Positions 1 through 13,400 of a DNA stretch of 64,000 nucleotides are shown piece by piece (the stretch's first letter is position 1; each line of letters begins with the position of its first letter). Origin of the DNA: Membranipora membranacea (lineage: Eukaryota; Bryozoa; Gymnolaemata; Cheilostomatida; Membraniporidae); NCBI GenBank assembly GCA_914767715.1, contig OU612068.1:11842001-11906000 (forward strand), written 5' to 3'. The notes beneath the pieces are model-generated. The model was not told where the DNA came from. It searched no databases and was given only the letters and a program-made list of their open reading frames with translations. The position numbers were made by a program, and so were the translations under genes.

Positions 1-252
1 TACATTATTTTCCCCACTGTGCAAAACATCCGACTCCACAAAGTGGATTGCTCATGCATGTGGAAAATACAGTGGAATTAGCGATGCAGGGCAAGCTTGC
101 TGAAACATTCCACAAATCATGGTGTGGGCACAAGCCCCTGTGTGTATCTCACCTATCAAGGCAATCACCGCCTCATCGGCAACAAGACTCAGACAAGCAG
201 TGGTGTAGTATTATGCGTTGGGGAGTTATGTCCCCATTACCTAACTAATTAC

Positions 253-2663
253 TCGCCTCGACTGAGATTGACGTAGTTATCTAAGAACTCGACTGTTCGT
301 TTATACGCCTTATCCATTCGCTTCTTACGAATGACCATATCTGAACCAGCCTCATTATCAGCCAATATCTGTACAGCGTCACATTTAAAGGCTTCCTGAA
401 CCTGTCGAGGGAAATCAAAGTTATAACGAGTGGTACGGTGAAGGCATTACAAGATGTCTGTGCACAGAGGCAGGAAATCTGAATCAATAATCATGATGAG
501 GGACTTACCAGGTACTCCACATATGATGGGCAAAAAAAGAAATACAAACTATTTATCTATAATCAAATAAAATTCAGTCTAAACTTTAGGCGGTTTCCTC
601 TCATTGCATGTACAATGCCAGGAAACGAATCACTAAATAACTTGGGGCTAGTAGCATCAATATGATTGAATCTATAGATGGAATTTATTATTTGAAATGG
701 GATGCATATAAATTATGCCCAACAAGCTGAGGGTTTCATCAGCTTTTGGCAGAATTATTGATGATAGCTCTCACTGAAGATTTCTCAAAATCCAATTTTA
801 TTGACATTTGTTCCGATGAATTTGAACATTCTTGGAATCTGTGAGTCAATTTCATTCCAGTTATATAATAATTCTGGTAGAATAGTGGAATTTCCTTTAC
901 TCTAAAATCCCCTTCTCTTCCATGAGTTTAAGGATATGGGCACTGAGCATGCATAAAACCAAAGAAACAGTTGCCAAAAAATCTTTCAGCCATGGCATAA
1001 CAAAGACCACATGTGTCTTTCCAAGTTCCTGGAAAGAAATGTCAGCTCACGTGGAACAGCTAGGCTATATAATATAAGACATATAACATGCTCTTTTTTC
1101 CAGTTCCTCTTTTCCATAAACATATGAATTTATATTGTTTATGGGCTATTCAAATTTGCAGATGCTAGCAATGGCCATGTGCATAAGGTTCTGAGGAGAG
1201 AAAGCCCAAAATAAGTTCTTAAAAAAGTTTATCTCCAACTATTCTGGTGATGGAAAAAAGATGGGTCAAATTGTTGTTGATGTCAAGTTACAATTTTGGC
1301 CTTTGTATTAAATATTTTAAAAGTTCGACCTCTGATGAAACCTAAAACTTATGTAAATCTGAGCCTGGTTGCACAAAACAATACTGATGTAGCCAGAATC
1401 TGAGTCAGACGAGTCAGAGAAAACAAAAGTGCTCTGCGCAAGCTATCTCCGATCTACATAACCTACCTAGGCCTAGAAGATCGCAGGAGGAAAAGTGTGA
1501 ACAGGCTTTAATGCTTTTTTCATTGTTATAAAATATAAATTATGTGTATTTCAAACATTAAACCCAGTTTGTTTGATATTTCCTGCACACAATTCAGTAC
1601 CAGGCATAGCAAAAAAGTAGCCTATTTAATTTGCATTTACCTTGAGAAAAGACTCGGGGTTGTAATTCTTGTTACCACCTCGGTTTCTAACCGGAAGCGT
1701 TTTGTTAGTAGAGCAGTTGAATTTGGTGATAGGTTCACTGACATCGTGTGTGGTACAGAATAGTACCCGCTCCTTCATACAGCAGAAGTCAGCTAAACCA
1801 CCATCACACTCTCTCACTACATCCTGGTAATCACCTAATGTGCTGTAACAGCAAAATAGTATGGCTGTATGTGTATGTTGGTATTGGTTCATTGTCAACG
1901 AGGTGCGGCCTGTGCTAATACAGAATTATCAAACCCATGCAGAAACAACAACACATGTTATAAGGAAGTTTTATTTAATAGATTCGGATTGTAATTGTCT
2001 TATGTCCAAAAAACTAAAAGACAAGTTGTCACAAATTGATATGATAGGATCTTATCTAGGATGCTAAATGCAGTAAGATTAGGAAATTTGTCCCAAACTT
2101 CTGCTAAGATAACATTTATTTCACAGTATTAGAGTTGTGTTCAGTTTAAGTAAGGTAGCACAATTCTTACTCTATGAATTTAATGAGTAATAAATATCCG
2201 GGCTGAAGCAGCTTTAATGAGTTAAGATGCCATCTCATTAAGTCTTTTTTACAACCAATCATTCTATGCAGTAAGGCTATTATATCACCAGTTTTCAGAT
2301 ATCACTAAAATAATTTGCAACGTACAAAATTTCTATGGTGAAGCAAACACCCTCCATCAATATCATAACTGAGACAAGCTCCATCGATTAGAGAAAGATC
2401 AGCTACAGAATTTATTTTTCTTCAAAATGAGACCCAATCGCTGGCAAAGATCAAACAGCTCACCTCATAGACACAGACATTATATCAGGTAGTTTCTCTA
2501 TTTTCTTCAGTACATCCTTGCTGAGATGTGGGACACTGCCACATCGAGTGAACAGCAGACAGGCTGGAGTATCAACTGTAACATCAGGCAGACGTTTGAA
2601 GGCTGCCAACACTCCTCGACGACCTGACAATGAGGATGCTGTACTATTTAGTGTAAACTTCAT
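253..2663 (-). CDS. QTRT2: Queuine tRNA-ribosyltransferase accessory subunit 2 (5' part, three exons)
   Basis: Non-catalytic partner of the TGT heterodimer that inserts queuine at the wobble position of GUN-anticodon tRNAs; in animals the subunit associates with mitochondria. Exons read on the minus strand: 2663-2464 (ATG at 2663), 1842-1641 and 401-253. Phases 2, 0 and 2 agree across the joins. Exon 1 begins MKFTL and carries a segment of the form TPACLLFTRCGSVPHLS, matching the family's PGCLLYTKTGSAPHLT start. Exon 2 has the YQDVV...MKERVLFCTTHD region, and exon 3 has RMDKAYKRTVEFLDN, matching the family's KSVDRSLLFLDN. The last donor is the least certain: I chose the GT at 252-251, because reading on meets a stop a few bases later. 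The zinc-binding C-terminal half lies beyond base 1. The identification comes from remembered family sequence. Confidence 0.82.
402..1640 (-). other. Intron 2 of QTRT2
   Basis: A gap of about 1.2 kb between two QTRT2 coding exons. It is AT-rich, and I see no exon, RNA gene or clear repeat in it. The open frames here are short and match nothing I recognise. Intron 1 (1843-2463) is equally featureless. Confidence 0.6.
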
Positions 2664-4350
2664 TCTGTAGGCAAACTGTACTGTAACAAAAGAGGACGAA
2701 ATTCTCCACTAAAACAGGGATGAGAGAGATGATCATAGCTATTTTACTCATTGGTCATGAATACCAAATCAATGGAAACCCGTTTTTTTTGCTGATATCA
2801 CTTTTAATTCTACCCATTACAATTATAAATAAAATATGAAGCTTCTTAGCCACGTCATGAAAAAAAGGTTTTCTTCAAGCATAAATTTTGCTTCAGCAAC
2901 AGCAAATGATTGATGGCTAAAGGCTTACATTTTAAGTGGAATGACCATAGAAAACACACACCAATTGTGTTTTGTCTGTTGGAATGACTCACAAATCAGC
3001 TCAGACTTAAATCTAAAAACCTATAGGCTATTTTGTGTGACTTCGTTCCCCCACATCATCCCATTTATTGTTTTTCTCGGTTTTAACCTAATGTTGCCTT
3101 AGTGGCCGGTCTTGACTTGGTTCTGTAGCATTGGGTGTTGTCATCCCTCTCCCACCAAACCCAAGTCTGTACTTTTAGCAACAGAGTCACACCATCATGA
3201 CACCACTAACGGTATCTAATTAAAATGAACATGGTGAGGGCATAGGCATCTGGAACTAAAATCAAACAGTGTGGTTGATCATGAACATAGGCAGAGTATA
3301 CATTGTTGTAACCACTGAATTGATGGAGAGTTTGAGATGTCACTTGCCGCCCACTGACACAAAGTCTGAGCCATCACTCTCCATAAGACCAACATCATGA
3401 TTATTAGTGGCTAATCCACAACCAGGTAGTATGACATCAATCAAAAAGGTAATAGTAATAGAAAAGTAATACTAATTTTATTCTTCGATTATGACAGTCG
3501 GTATAAATCTAATATAGGTTATACATTGTTATTTTCTATATCAAACGGCAATGAATAAACAACATTTCTTTAACCAAGGAGTTGTTGCTCATTGCTTCAA
3601 CCCAGAGAGAAGAAAACAACCATGTAAATTATTATATATCCATAGGCATCTGGAGTTGCAATCATATATAATTTGTCCATTATCACATGCTTGTGACTCA
3701 AGATTCCTACATGTTCATGTATATATCTTATTTCTCAAATTTGCTTGTACAGTACCAAACCATCCCAAAAGGTCTAGAAGCAACAGTTTTAGTAGTCCAC
3801 GTCTTGACAAGCTTTCCCCCAACCCAAGCAAAGCTTGTATACTACTATCCTAGCCGTTATTGCTGCTAGAAAGAATGAAGTACTATATAGTAACTAGGGA
3901 AGAGAGACTGGCTATTTTTTTGGATTATTAACCAACCTCAACCTAGTTTAGGTGCTAAAATTTTACTAGGTTCATGGCAGTAGTATTTTATTATCATCAA
4001 CCCTTGCATAGTTTGTGCACTAAAACAAGACCAGACCATGTTTATTATCTGAATGAATTTTTGGGAAAAAGCATTTCCTGATTTTTCATTTTTCATGCTT
4101 GAAAATTCTAGAAAATGGTTAAGTAGACTCAGTACAAATACACATATTTCCGGTTGAAGGTAAACAGTATCCATATACACTCTATCTCTAATTGTTTAAG
4201 CGCAGGCATTCGATCATTTGAGACAAAGAGAGCACCTGCTAAGCAGAAACTCAAATAAAAAAGAAGAAACACCACGCAACACACATTTTCCACCCTCTCC
4301 CCAAGCTGTAAGCTTTTGGTCTTCATTTTTTCAGCCAACTGCCTGCCGAA
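2664..4350. other. Divergent intergenic region between QTRT2 and SWEET
   Basis: The 1.7 kb between the two start codons should hold both promoters. A pyrimidine-rich acceptor (ttttttcag, ending at 4334) lies just before the SWEET start codon, so SWEET probably has a non-coding 5' exon upstream that I could not place. Around 3943-4035 is a relic sharing the core GTAGTATTTTATTATCAT with the MITEs at 35487 and 35971. I see no gene here. Confidence 0.5.
3943..4035. mobile_element. Degenerate MITE relic (GTAGCATTTTATTATCAACC family)
   Basis: This stretch contains a variant of the GTAGCATTTTATTATCAACC core seen in the better preserved inverted-repeat elements at 35487-35632 and 35971-36116, followed by a copy of the end sequence TTTGTGCACTAAAAC. 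The termini are too decayed to define a target duplication. Confidence 0.35.
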
Positions 4351-7300
4351 ATGGCTGCTGAGGATGTAACCATGCAGCTTTTGAGCACAAGTTTGAAGGT
4401 TATTGCAGTCTGCAACAACTTTGCTCCATTGTAAGTAGAATTCATGCATTTTTCTGTAACATCAATTATTATTTTCCTGTAACTATGTATACCACCAGTG
4501 CTGAGTGTTTATTTTGTGTAGCTCATATGAATTGCTTGTTGTTTATTGGGGAAAAAAGTATCTTAATCATGGATTATTGCAGAATTACCCAGACCTCTTT
4601 TACTTGTCAGCATACCATTGGACTAAGTCTAGTAGCTGTGTGTGTTGTGATAAAAAAATTGGCTAGAGGAACATGAATGGAGCCTGTATTAGGAGTTGCT
4701 GTTGCTCCTTTGTAGTAAGGTCTATGCTGTGGATGGTGTGGACGGTTTGGGAAATTTGTGAAATGATATTCTTGCACGATGCTTACATAGAAGTTCTCAC
4801 CGCTAATCGATTTCTAATCTACACGGTTCCATGGTGTATATATTGAGGTCAACAAGTTATTTTTAATTTGCTTTAATTATAAACTTTTAGAAAACCTCGA
4901 TAAATAAATAAATATATCGATGTCTACTGAGTCCGCAGAGAAAATTTTCTGATCAATACCATTTGCTGGACTTCACTCGTTACCTAGGGTTTTATATGTA
5001 TGGGTAGCATACTAATATCATTATTCCAGGTCACCAGGTGCCAAAATATGTCACAATGCAATATCCTTTACACCAGGCCAGACAAGTCACAACTCATGCT
5101 TTTTTTTCAATGTTTCATAGAAAAGTTAATGTTATATTTTCTCTTCTTATAGACCTGGATCTATACGAATGTGGAAAACTGGTAAAACAGAAGGATGGCC
5201 TACTATTTATTTTGTCATCGGGTTGTGTGGGTAAGTCCAAATCTGGTCATTCTAAATGACTAATAAAATCTAAGTGAAACTATACGAGATGTAAATAGTA
5301 CTTTTGGGGTTTGGAAATATAGGCCTACCCCACAGGATGTGAATATTCACAATAGAAAGTTGAGCATGCCGGCCAAAAATGGTCAAACTTCAGGTCTAAA
5401 TATTAACAAATTTTCGATAATTTAAGGAAAAAGCTGAATTTAAAATGCCATGGCAATTTTTCGACCTGTTAGGGCACGCTTAGTTTAATGTACCAATCTT
5501 ATACTTGATGTATGGCAGATAATCAGGTCAAAGTGACAACCACAGGGGATTATTGTTTTGTATTTATCTGTTATCTTAACCTTACCATACCTCAAATTGA
5601 CCTACCTAAGATAGTGTTTGAATTACCTGGCAAGATCATCTGAGTGATAAAGCTCTGTTTTTTATTTTATCCAAAAGTGGGTTTCTATCAAAATTGTATC
5701 AATCAAATTGAGATGTGATATAACCCAGGAGTAACATTTACTCCTTGATACAACATAAAAACCATGTTTAGTTGATGGATATAACACCAGTGAATACGAA
5801 AATAACGGAGGTGATTCGATTAGCATAGACAATGAGTCAAGTTTGGTTTAAATTAAATTGAATGCAGCTCCTTACTGGTATCCTTGACATTGCACTTGTC
5901 AAGTAATGAGATCCATCTTAATGTGTCTGGAATATTTGGAAGATAATAAATTGTGTCACCAGACTGATGTCTGTTCCCAGAAATTACGGGCAGTAATAAA
6001 GGGCTCAACGCCTGATAACGCTATATGGAAAGTAGAAATCTGACAGCATTTAATGGCCAGCATTTTACGGCCCTTGATAAGAATGGTATTGGGTCTGAAA
6101 ATTGGTCAAGAGATAACCAAAAGCGCAACATTACTTCATGGCCTGTTATGACTCTTAAGATTACGGCAGGGATGAATGACCTGTTGTTCATTTCTTTCCA
6201 ATAACTAAGCCATTTTCTATTGCGTTGGTAACTACTGTAGGATTTGTCTGCCATATAGAAATTTAAAAGTTTGAACTTTGGTCCAGCAGTGTTTGTGGCA
6301 TCAAATATAAATAACTGCCACATGGTGGTTTTTATCAGATGTACACTGATTAACACCACTCTTTATTCACACTCTTGTCATCCTCCGACTCAATGCAACT
6401 CGCAGTCAAACCAGAGACTATAGATAATATTATATCTTTAGTCTCTGGTCCGACCGAAATACATACATTCGTAGTGAAATTTCAAACTACTTATCAGTGT
6501 TTTCTCCTATTTTGTAGATCTTTAGGAATGATTCTCTATGGGCTGCTTCAGAATAATCAGACGTTATTTATGATTAACAGTCTTCAGGCCACGTGTGGTA
6601 TATACTATATTACCTCATATATGGTGCTATCTAGCAATAAGGTAAGAATATCTCTATTATATGATAAGATGAAAAGCTCAACGCTTGTATGGTACCGGTG
6701 CAACTAAAGATCCCAAATATCGGCCATTGGTACGCTGGTATGGTGTAACTGTCAAAACTTTTGACACCTTCCAACAAGTTATGCTTATGACATGCTAGAT
6801 AACTATAATAGCGCTTGATGGCATTAATTGTGATTCTTATAGAATTTACTACCGTACATATGATCATGATCATACTAGGTCTTATACTGGTACAAGCATG
6901 GTACTGTATCGTATATCGCCTAACACTCATTTTCTAAACTAAATGCAAATCACCTACAAAATGGTCATTTTACCAAAATACAAATCCTATGACCATGAGT
7001 GCACATGAGAATTTTCTCTTCTTTTCGCACAGTCTACGTATGTCATTTTATTTACAGAATAATTTATTAGCCAAGTGTATAGTATCGTCTGCCTCCCAAT
7101 ATAGTTTCATCTCTGCGATAATATAGTTTTGCCTTATCAGTTTGCTACATATTATTTTTCTACACTTGATAATTTTGCAGAGTGAAAAGCTGAGTTATAT
7201 ATTTGGAGCTGTAGCATATTTATCTGGGTTGTACGCTTGTTTTATGGCGTATGAATCACACGAAACAGACAAACGTCTGGATCTGCTGGGCACTGCTTCT

Positions 7301-8597
7301 GGAGGTGTTTTCTTTCTTATGAACTGCTCTACTTTTCTAGATGTGGTAAGCAGCACAATTGAGTGATTTATCTTTTATCATATTGTCCAGCAGTTGAAGT
7401 ATTCATTATAAATTCTGCGGAATTTGACCGGACATAACCACCAGTTTGGTGATCTAACTTATCCCATCAAGTAGATTTTGTGCTTGCCTTCATAGGTAGT
7501 AATTTCCTCGGTTTTGTAACGAAACATGATTGTTTAGAGTTTTCAAGTGTATTTGTATTGTGGGATCCGATAAACGGAGAAACACCGATAGATACCCACT
7601 CTATACAGGAATGTGTTATTTCTAAAAAAAACCAGCTGAACTACTAGAAAGATGAATTTGACATGACCTACATGAAACAAGCTAGATCCTGTTTTGAAAC
7701 CACAAGAGGATACTCTATTTGCATGAATGAATGAATATATAAACACCTGTCTGTTACATGTTTCAGATTACAGCTATCAGACTGGGTGCTGCACAGTTTG
7801 ATATGATTATGCTGGTGTTTGGTATGCTCAACACACTATTATGGCTGGCATATGGTATTATTCTCAATGATGTATACATCTATGTAAGTATGATCAGGGC
7901 TATTCTATTGGTAGTTTGCCACCATAATCTCACAGTGTAAGGATATATCCTTACTCTGTGATAATCTCATAGTTACCTGCATAAAGCTCAAACTTGAAAT
8001 GCAGTCAAATTGGATCATGGTTGATCTAGTGTTGCTTCTTGACTTGACTATCCGACACCCGTTGTAATAGATCATATAACTCCCTGAACAATGACAAAAC
8101 CTCATATAGAACTGTAACCGGTCCATTCTCCTATACATGATTGAAATATTTAGGCATCTCTGATGTCAATGGTTTTGTTGACATATCATATTGAACCTAT
8201 GATAGGTTTTCTCATAGCTTACTCTCTCTACATGTTCTGGTTGAATCATGGACAAGGAGGCATTGTATTTGGTTGTTATTCAATATTTCAATATGAAATG
8301 AAACAATAAATTGTTGAGAGAAGATAGAGATGATTATTTTGATTTTTTGGAGATTGGTTATTTTGATTTTTTGGTTGAATTTTCATGGAGATTATTTATT
8401 TCTAACGAGACATTGACAAGAAACGGCCCATATTCTGCCTATTATCCGTTTTTACTGCCCCAATAATTCCATTATACCTTCTGTTACAGGGACCATGTAT
8501 TCCATTTGTTGTATCCGGTCTGATGAAGTTTGTGCTGTTGGGAGTATATAGTTCTCAACCGCTAACAGAGACGAAGAAAGCAAAGAAGACTCAATAA
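4351..8597 (+). CDS. SWEET1: SWEET family sugar transporter, complete (6 exons, 223 aa)
   Basis: Bidirectional uniporter moving sugars down their gradient across the plasma membrane or Golgi. Exons: 4351-4430, 5153-5230, 6518-6641, 7181-7345, 7767-7883 and 8490-8597 (TAA). All phases agree, giving 223 residues, close to the 221 of human SWEET1. Two MtN3/saliva triple-helix repeats are visible. The first begins with a helix ending NNFAPLPGSIRMW and contains WPTIYFVIGLCG. The second has ITAIRLGAAQFDMIMLVFG, a WLAYGIILNDVYIY segment and the late PCIPFVVSG motif. The basic tail TETKKAKKTQ is cytosolic in the usual topology. The start codon is chosen because MAAEDVTMQLLSTSLK matches the family N-terminus. 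Convergent with PABPN1. The symbol is given by family; a species-specific paralogue is possible. Confidence 0.93.
6405..6454. mobile_element. Micro-palindrome element 1 (36 bp, CAGAGACTATAGAT ends)
   Basis: The near-perfect palindrome at 6412-6447 starts CAGAGACTATAGAT and ends ATCTTTAGTCTCTG. It is flanked by GTCAAAC (6405-6411) and GTCCGAC (6448-6454), a 5/7 match that looks like a decayed target duplication. It lies in SWEET intron 2. Sister copies are at 36118 and 50636. Confidence 0.6.
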
Positions 8598-10416
8598 GTA
8601 CACTGTATCTGGATTTAATTATAATGCGGTTGATTAGGTTGATATTTTACACATTGCTCAAAGCCTCAATGTCTACACACAGGGTTTGTGACATGTGATT
8701 TTTTGGTCAAATTATAGACCACCGAATTTTAGTTTTTCTAACCAGTGAATTTTTGAGTATATTTAGTTATGTTGCCCTGCAGTGGTAACAAGTTTTATAA
8801 GCCAAAAATCACCAAAAACCTACACAATTCAATTATATTATATTTTTGTGGTTGCTGCGCATAGCTGATATTTTGCTATGCCACAAATCAAGGAGTTAGA
8901 GACACTCTAAATGTCTCGAACTCCCTGCACAAATTAAGCGGACCAAAGTTTCTTTTCCAAACAATGATATTCAAGGACAGACGCCAGTTTGATTTTCACA
9001 CATTGCTGTATTTTAATCACTTAGCTATTACATATACCTCAAGGTTATGTACTTTTTGAGGATGAAATGATTTTTACTCACTGAAAATCCTCTAATTCAG
9101 ATATTTAAATTAATGTATTTCTCAGCAGTCTGTAGACAATTTCTATGAATAAACGGGACAAAATGGTACAGTAATTAATCTCCGATCACGTCTATGATTA
9201 AAATTATCCGGCTGGTATAGGCAAGACCCTTTTTCCCACAAAACTTCCACGTTTAAATTCCGGTAAGTCCAGATTGAAAAAAGCAAGGAGAATTCAGAGG
9301 ACCCCTTATTTTTTATATAATATATATATTGTTATTATTATACCAGAATTATAACATTTTTGTTGCGCTATATTCTATGGCTGTATTCACTGGGAATAAT
9401 TGTGGGGGAGTTCTGCCACGTAATAGGACAACGATACTCAGGCTGTCTACCTCGTATATGGTATGGGAAGGACATTTTAATTTGCACTAATAATGACATC
9501 GTCAATTGGCCAATCATCATAAACTCCATCGACAACCTGAGTGTATGTCATCCACACCCCTGAAGTTTTATGATCGCGGCATTTCTAGTTAATAATATAT
9601 AGATGTCAAGCTTTGCATTGAGCCAGGCAGGTATGACTTGGAGTTGCCTGCACATGGAGCTAATATCCGTTTACTAAGAATAACACCAAACTCTCGCACC
9701 CATTCCCTGGGCTCATTTATCTCTTGAGAAATTAATTGTAGATGAAATTTTAAACAATGGCAAACCATTCTCATCGTTTAACTGAACTGATGTACCTATT
9801 GACAGTTCAATTAGGGATAGAGTTGGTACAACACTACGGTCCGGTTGCTTGACTTGGCGTGGGTGTATACTAAGTGAGTGGAAATGATGCTCCTGATCAT
9901 TTATGACTGGGAAGCATCAGCATTGATCAATCAGACTGAGATTGTATGGTACACTATGTACACATTCTGTCACAGAATGATTTGAAATATATTTTATGAT
10001 ATATACATAAGCAATAATAAGTACTTTTCACGTTCACCAGGATATCGGTAGATGTACATTAGGGAATCGATATAGAATTACCACAAGTTGCAACGTAGGG
10101 AAGTAATATAGGTACTGCACACATGGTTGTAAAAACTAGGTGCTTATGTAGGGTTCCAACGGTGCTGAATCCGTACAAATATTCAGATGCAGTTGGCACA
10201 TTACATTGATATAAAATCAGACCAAATTAATAGTAGGTATCCTGCCGATTGAATGAGCTGGTTATGAAGATGAATTTGTATGTTTACACCTGGCATGATA
10301 CGAGAACAACTGGAATCAAGTCATATATGTACATTATTATCAACGTAGGCTGACCAGATATCAACTGCTAGTCATTGGGATAATGATAATATACTTCATC
10401 TAGATGTCCCTGTAGG
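8598..10416. other. Convergent intergenic region between SWEET and PABPN1
   Basis: This holds the two 3' UTRs. An AATAAA at about 9148-9153 is a possible SWEET poly(A) signal, although the distance is long. A micro-palindrome element is at 8889-8927. I see no further coding exon; the frames at 9360-9563 and 9589-9774 match nothing and lack splice context. Confidence 0.5.
8882..8934. mobile_element. Micro-palindrome element 2 (39 bp) with exact 7-bp target duplication
   Basis: The element at 8889-8927 starts CAAGGAGTTAGAGACA and ends TGTCTCGAACTCCCTG, so its two arms form a hairpin with a short loop. Exact direct repeats CACAAAT flank it (8882-8888 and 8928-8934). It lies 0.3 kb downstream of the SWEET stop codon, possibly in the 3' UTR, where it would give the transcript a stable stem. 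Confidence 0.75.
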
Positions 10417-13400
10417 TCAATAAGGGGCGTAATGACTCGCCCTTCCTCTTCCCCTGCAAAAAAAATAATGATTAAAGTTTAAATGGTGCATAAATTTATA
10501 TTATACCAACAGAAGATATAGTTGTGGATATGAGCATTATAAGTATTATGTGAGCAGGAGGGAGCATCACACATATAAAACAGTGTAAATACTTCGATAA
10601 CGTCTACATATATTACAAACCTGTATGCTCCCCTGAATGGTGCTCTACCTCGGTATCCACCGCCGCCCCTGAACCCCCTTGATCCCCTGAATCCTCGACC
10701 CCTGCCACGAGGGGGTCTGTTGGTGGTGCTATGCCCGGGTATATTCGTTCGCTTTGGTGTTACCTGCAATGAGTAGTGAGGAAAGCTATAGTTTTAATAC
10801 TATATAACAACATTGAAAATGTGTTCTCGAAGATTTCATGTGAGCCGATCGATTTGTTATGTAGAGATGTTACAGTTAGCTATTCATAGCTTGGAGGTTT
10901 GTGGTTAGGGAGCAAAAGAGTGTTTTTCTCATGACATGAGCAAAGTAAAATAAAAATTCAACATGGGGCGCTCTAGTGTAATAGTTGATAATGTCATGAA
11001 TCGAATCATCTAAGCTCCCTAATTTAAAACTGTAAAAGTAGTAGATTGTTGTATCATCCAGAAACATACGGCTATGCAGAAGTTATGTTCACCAGCTACG
11101 TTATATAAATAATTTAATGGGCAGGCAACTACTGATTAGATACTTAATTTAATCAGGGAATGTGGAACATTGTTCTACACTACACTCCCTGATTAAACGG
11201 TATACCCTGGTATGATACGATCAAACGCCAGTCATACATATAGAAGCAGAGATACACTTACCTTAATTTGTCTACCTCTAAATAATGATTCGTCTAATGC
11301 TTGAGCTAATTCTACGGAGTCTGTTTCTGTAAATTCTACATAAGCGAACCTGCAGTTATAAAAAAACAGGTCGTATTTCAAATCTTCTTGTAACCTTGCG
11401 GGGTAAATTTCAAGCATTGATGTCAGGTGAATAGTCAACAGTTCAGTGTGACGATTTACAGTTATGCAGAAAAATGACTCCCAGACAAAAAATATGGCTT
11501 ATTTGACTGAAATAAGTCGTGGGGGGAGGGGGTTCCTAGTAAAATGAGGAGTTAAACACGCAAAGAAAAGCCCAATGATATTTTACATATAAGGATATAA
11601 CCGCTGGTCATTTAACTTAAAGGGCAACCAAGGTTTCAAACAACTTCTCATTGATGGCCATTGATTAATAGCAGATTGCACCTTCTGCATGGGGAAAAAG
11701 ACAAAACATGATTTGGATGATTATTCAGCCAGAACTCTTGTGAAACATTTCTTCCATCAGGTACTCAAACTCAGCTAAAAGAGAATACCACATAGCAGTT
11801 TCCTGTTCCTGTTATTATTTAGCCTGTGCTCTATAATTATTACAGCAAAGTCTTGGAACCTCCCCTAAACTGAAGTGTTACCCAGCTTAGAGTCAGCAAC
11901 TACTTTGAGTTTTGCATCGCGTAATGCACAAAGCTGATGCTGCCCAGCACATTATTTGCTACCCATTAATGCATTGCTGCGAAACCTTGGTTGCCCTTTA
12001 AGACACTACACAGGATATGACTTCCCAAATTTTTTGCCACATGGATTCAACGACAATATACTATCATTGACTTATTAATAATACATTAATTATCAAGTCT
12101 ATGTTACATTACGTTGTGCCAGTGGTGGACCTAAGTGGTCGGGCAAAGTCAAGAGAATGTGTATTGGGGGGGGGGGGGGGTCAAAGAAGTGTAACGAGAG
12201 GGGTCAAGTTGTGAGGCGATCATTACAACATTACAATATTGATGGAATATTGTGAATCGTGCCATTCGATGAATCATGTGGTGAGAAAAGGACACAGCAT
12301 GTTTTATATATATACAACTTTATCAGACTAACTTACCCTTTAGGATGACCAGTGTATTTGTCACAGTTTATTGTGACTCTGTTAATTGATCCACATCCGT
12401 GGAAATGCTGTTCTAGTTCCTCAGCGGTTGCCCCATAATCTACCTAAGGAATTGCATTGAACAACTATTTTACATTACCATAATGAGCAGGTAGTAAGTT
12501 TTAAACATATTTCTCACCTTTGGTATCATAAACCACAAAAATGTTGACTTCAAAGCCACCTGGCAACGAAGGCAACATTAGCGCTGGAACATATTGGACC
12601 CAGCTGTACATACTGTGAATGGAGCAATCCATTTCAGTGCTAAGCTCTAATGTGCATGAATAAAAATCAATTTTTATGAAATTGGTAGACCTAATAAAAG
12701 TGGTGTGAAATTGACATCCCTGTAGGACATGAACATCAGTAGTCTTATTTTCTTATTATAGTTAGGCCATCAACAACCTGCTGTAACGACGGAGACAATA
12801 CCCTATCTCTATCTGGACAGATGGCATTTGACACAGTATAGCTTTTCAAGATAGTGGCAAATTGATCTAGGCTACTCACATTTCCTACATATATAGATCG
12901 AGCATCTATTTCTTTCTTTTCATCTTGAGATAAAAATTGGGGACTTTGCACACCGGGTAAACTCGAGCTACTAAGGTTCATTTCTTCGTCAACATCAGCT
13001 TGATATTGCCTCAATTTTGTTGCTTCTTCCTCCATTTCCTTCATCTTCATTCGAATTTCATCCAAGGTCTACAAAAATAAAGATGGAAATTGAACTGACC
13101 TGAACTTAGACCCAATACGGAATTCTGCCTTTATTCCACAGTGAACAATTCAACAGCCTAAACTAAGCGAGTTCAGAATGTGTTCTGTCAATAAGTCACA
13201 CTAGCTGTGTGAAAGGATGATAATCTGACATGAGTTTTCCTGTGTTTAGGCCAACTTAAAATCATTGTAGTACTGGATATCATCAAAGTTATTTTTAACC
13301 CCTAATGTGTCCTTTGTGAAGCTAGTAGCAAAAATAACAGTGGCCAGCATCAACGAGTGTGACACATTATCTTAATGTGACCGCAGTTATTTCACAGCAA

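Noticed and set aside
48-248. Small plus-strand gene at the left edge
   Set aside because: No recognisable motif or splice context; it lies antisense in the presumed QTRT2 intron.
4129-4449. A 106-codon minus-strand frame overlapping the start of SWEET
   Set aside because: It is the reverse-strand shadow of SWEET exon 1; the plus-strand reading matches the SWEET N-terminus and splices in phase with exon 2.
8882-8934. The palindromes as transposon excision footprints
   Set aside because: hAT footprints are a few bases and derive from the flanking duplication. Here the palindrome carries a conserved terminal sequence shared between unlinked sites, so element sequence is present.
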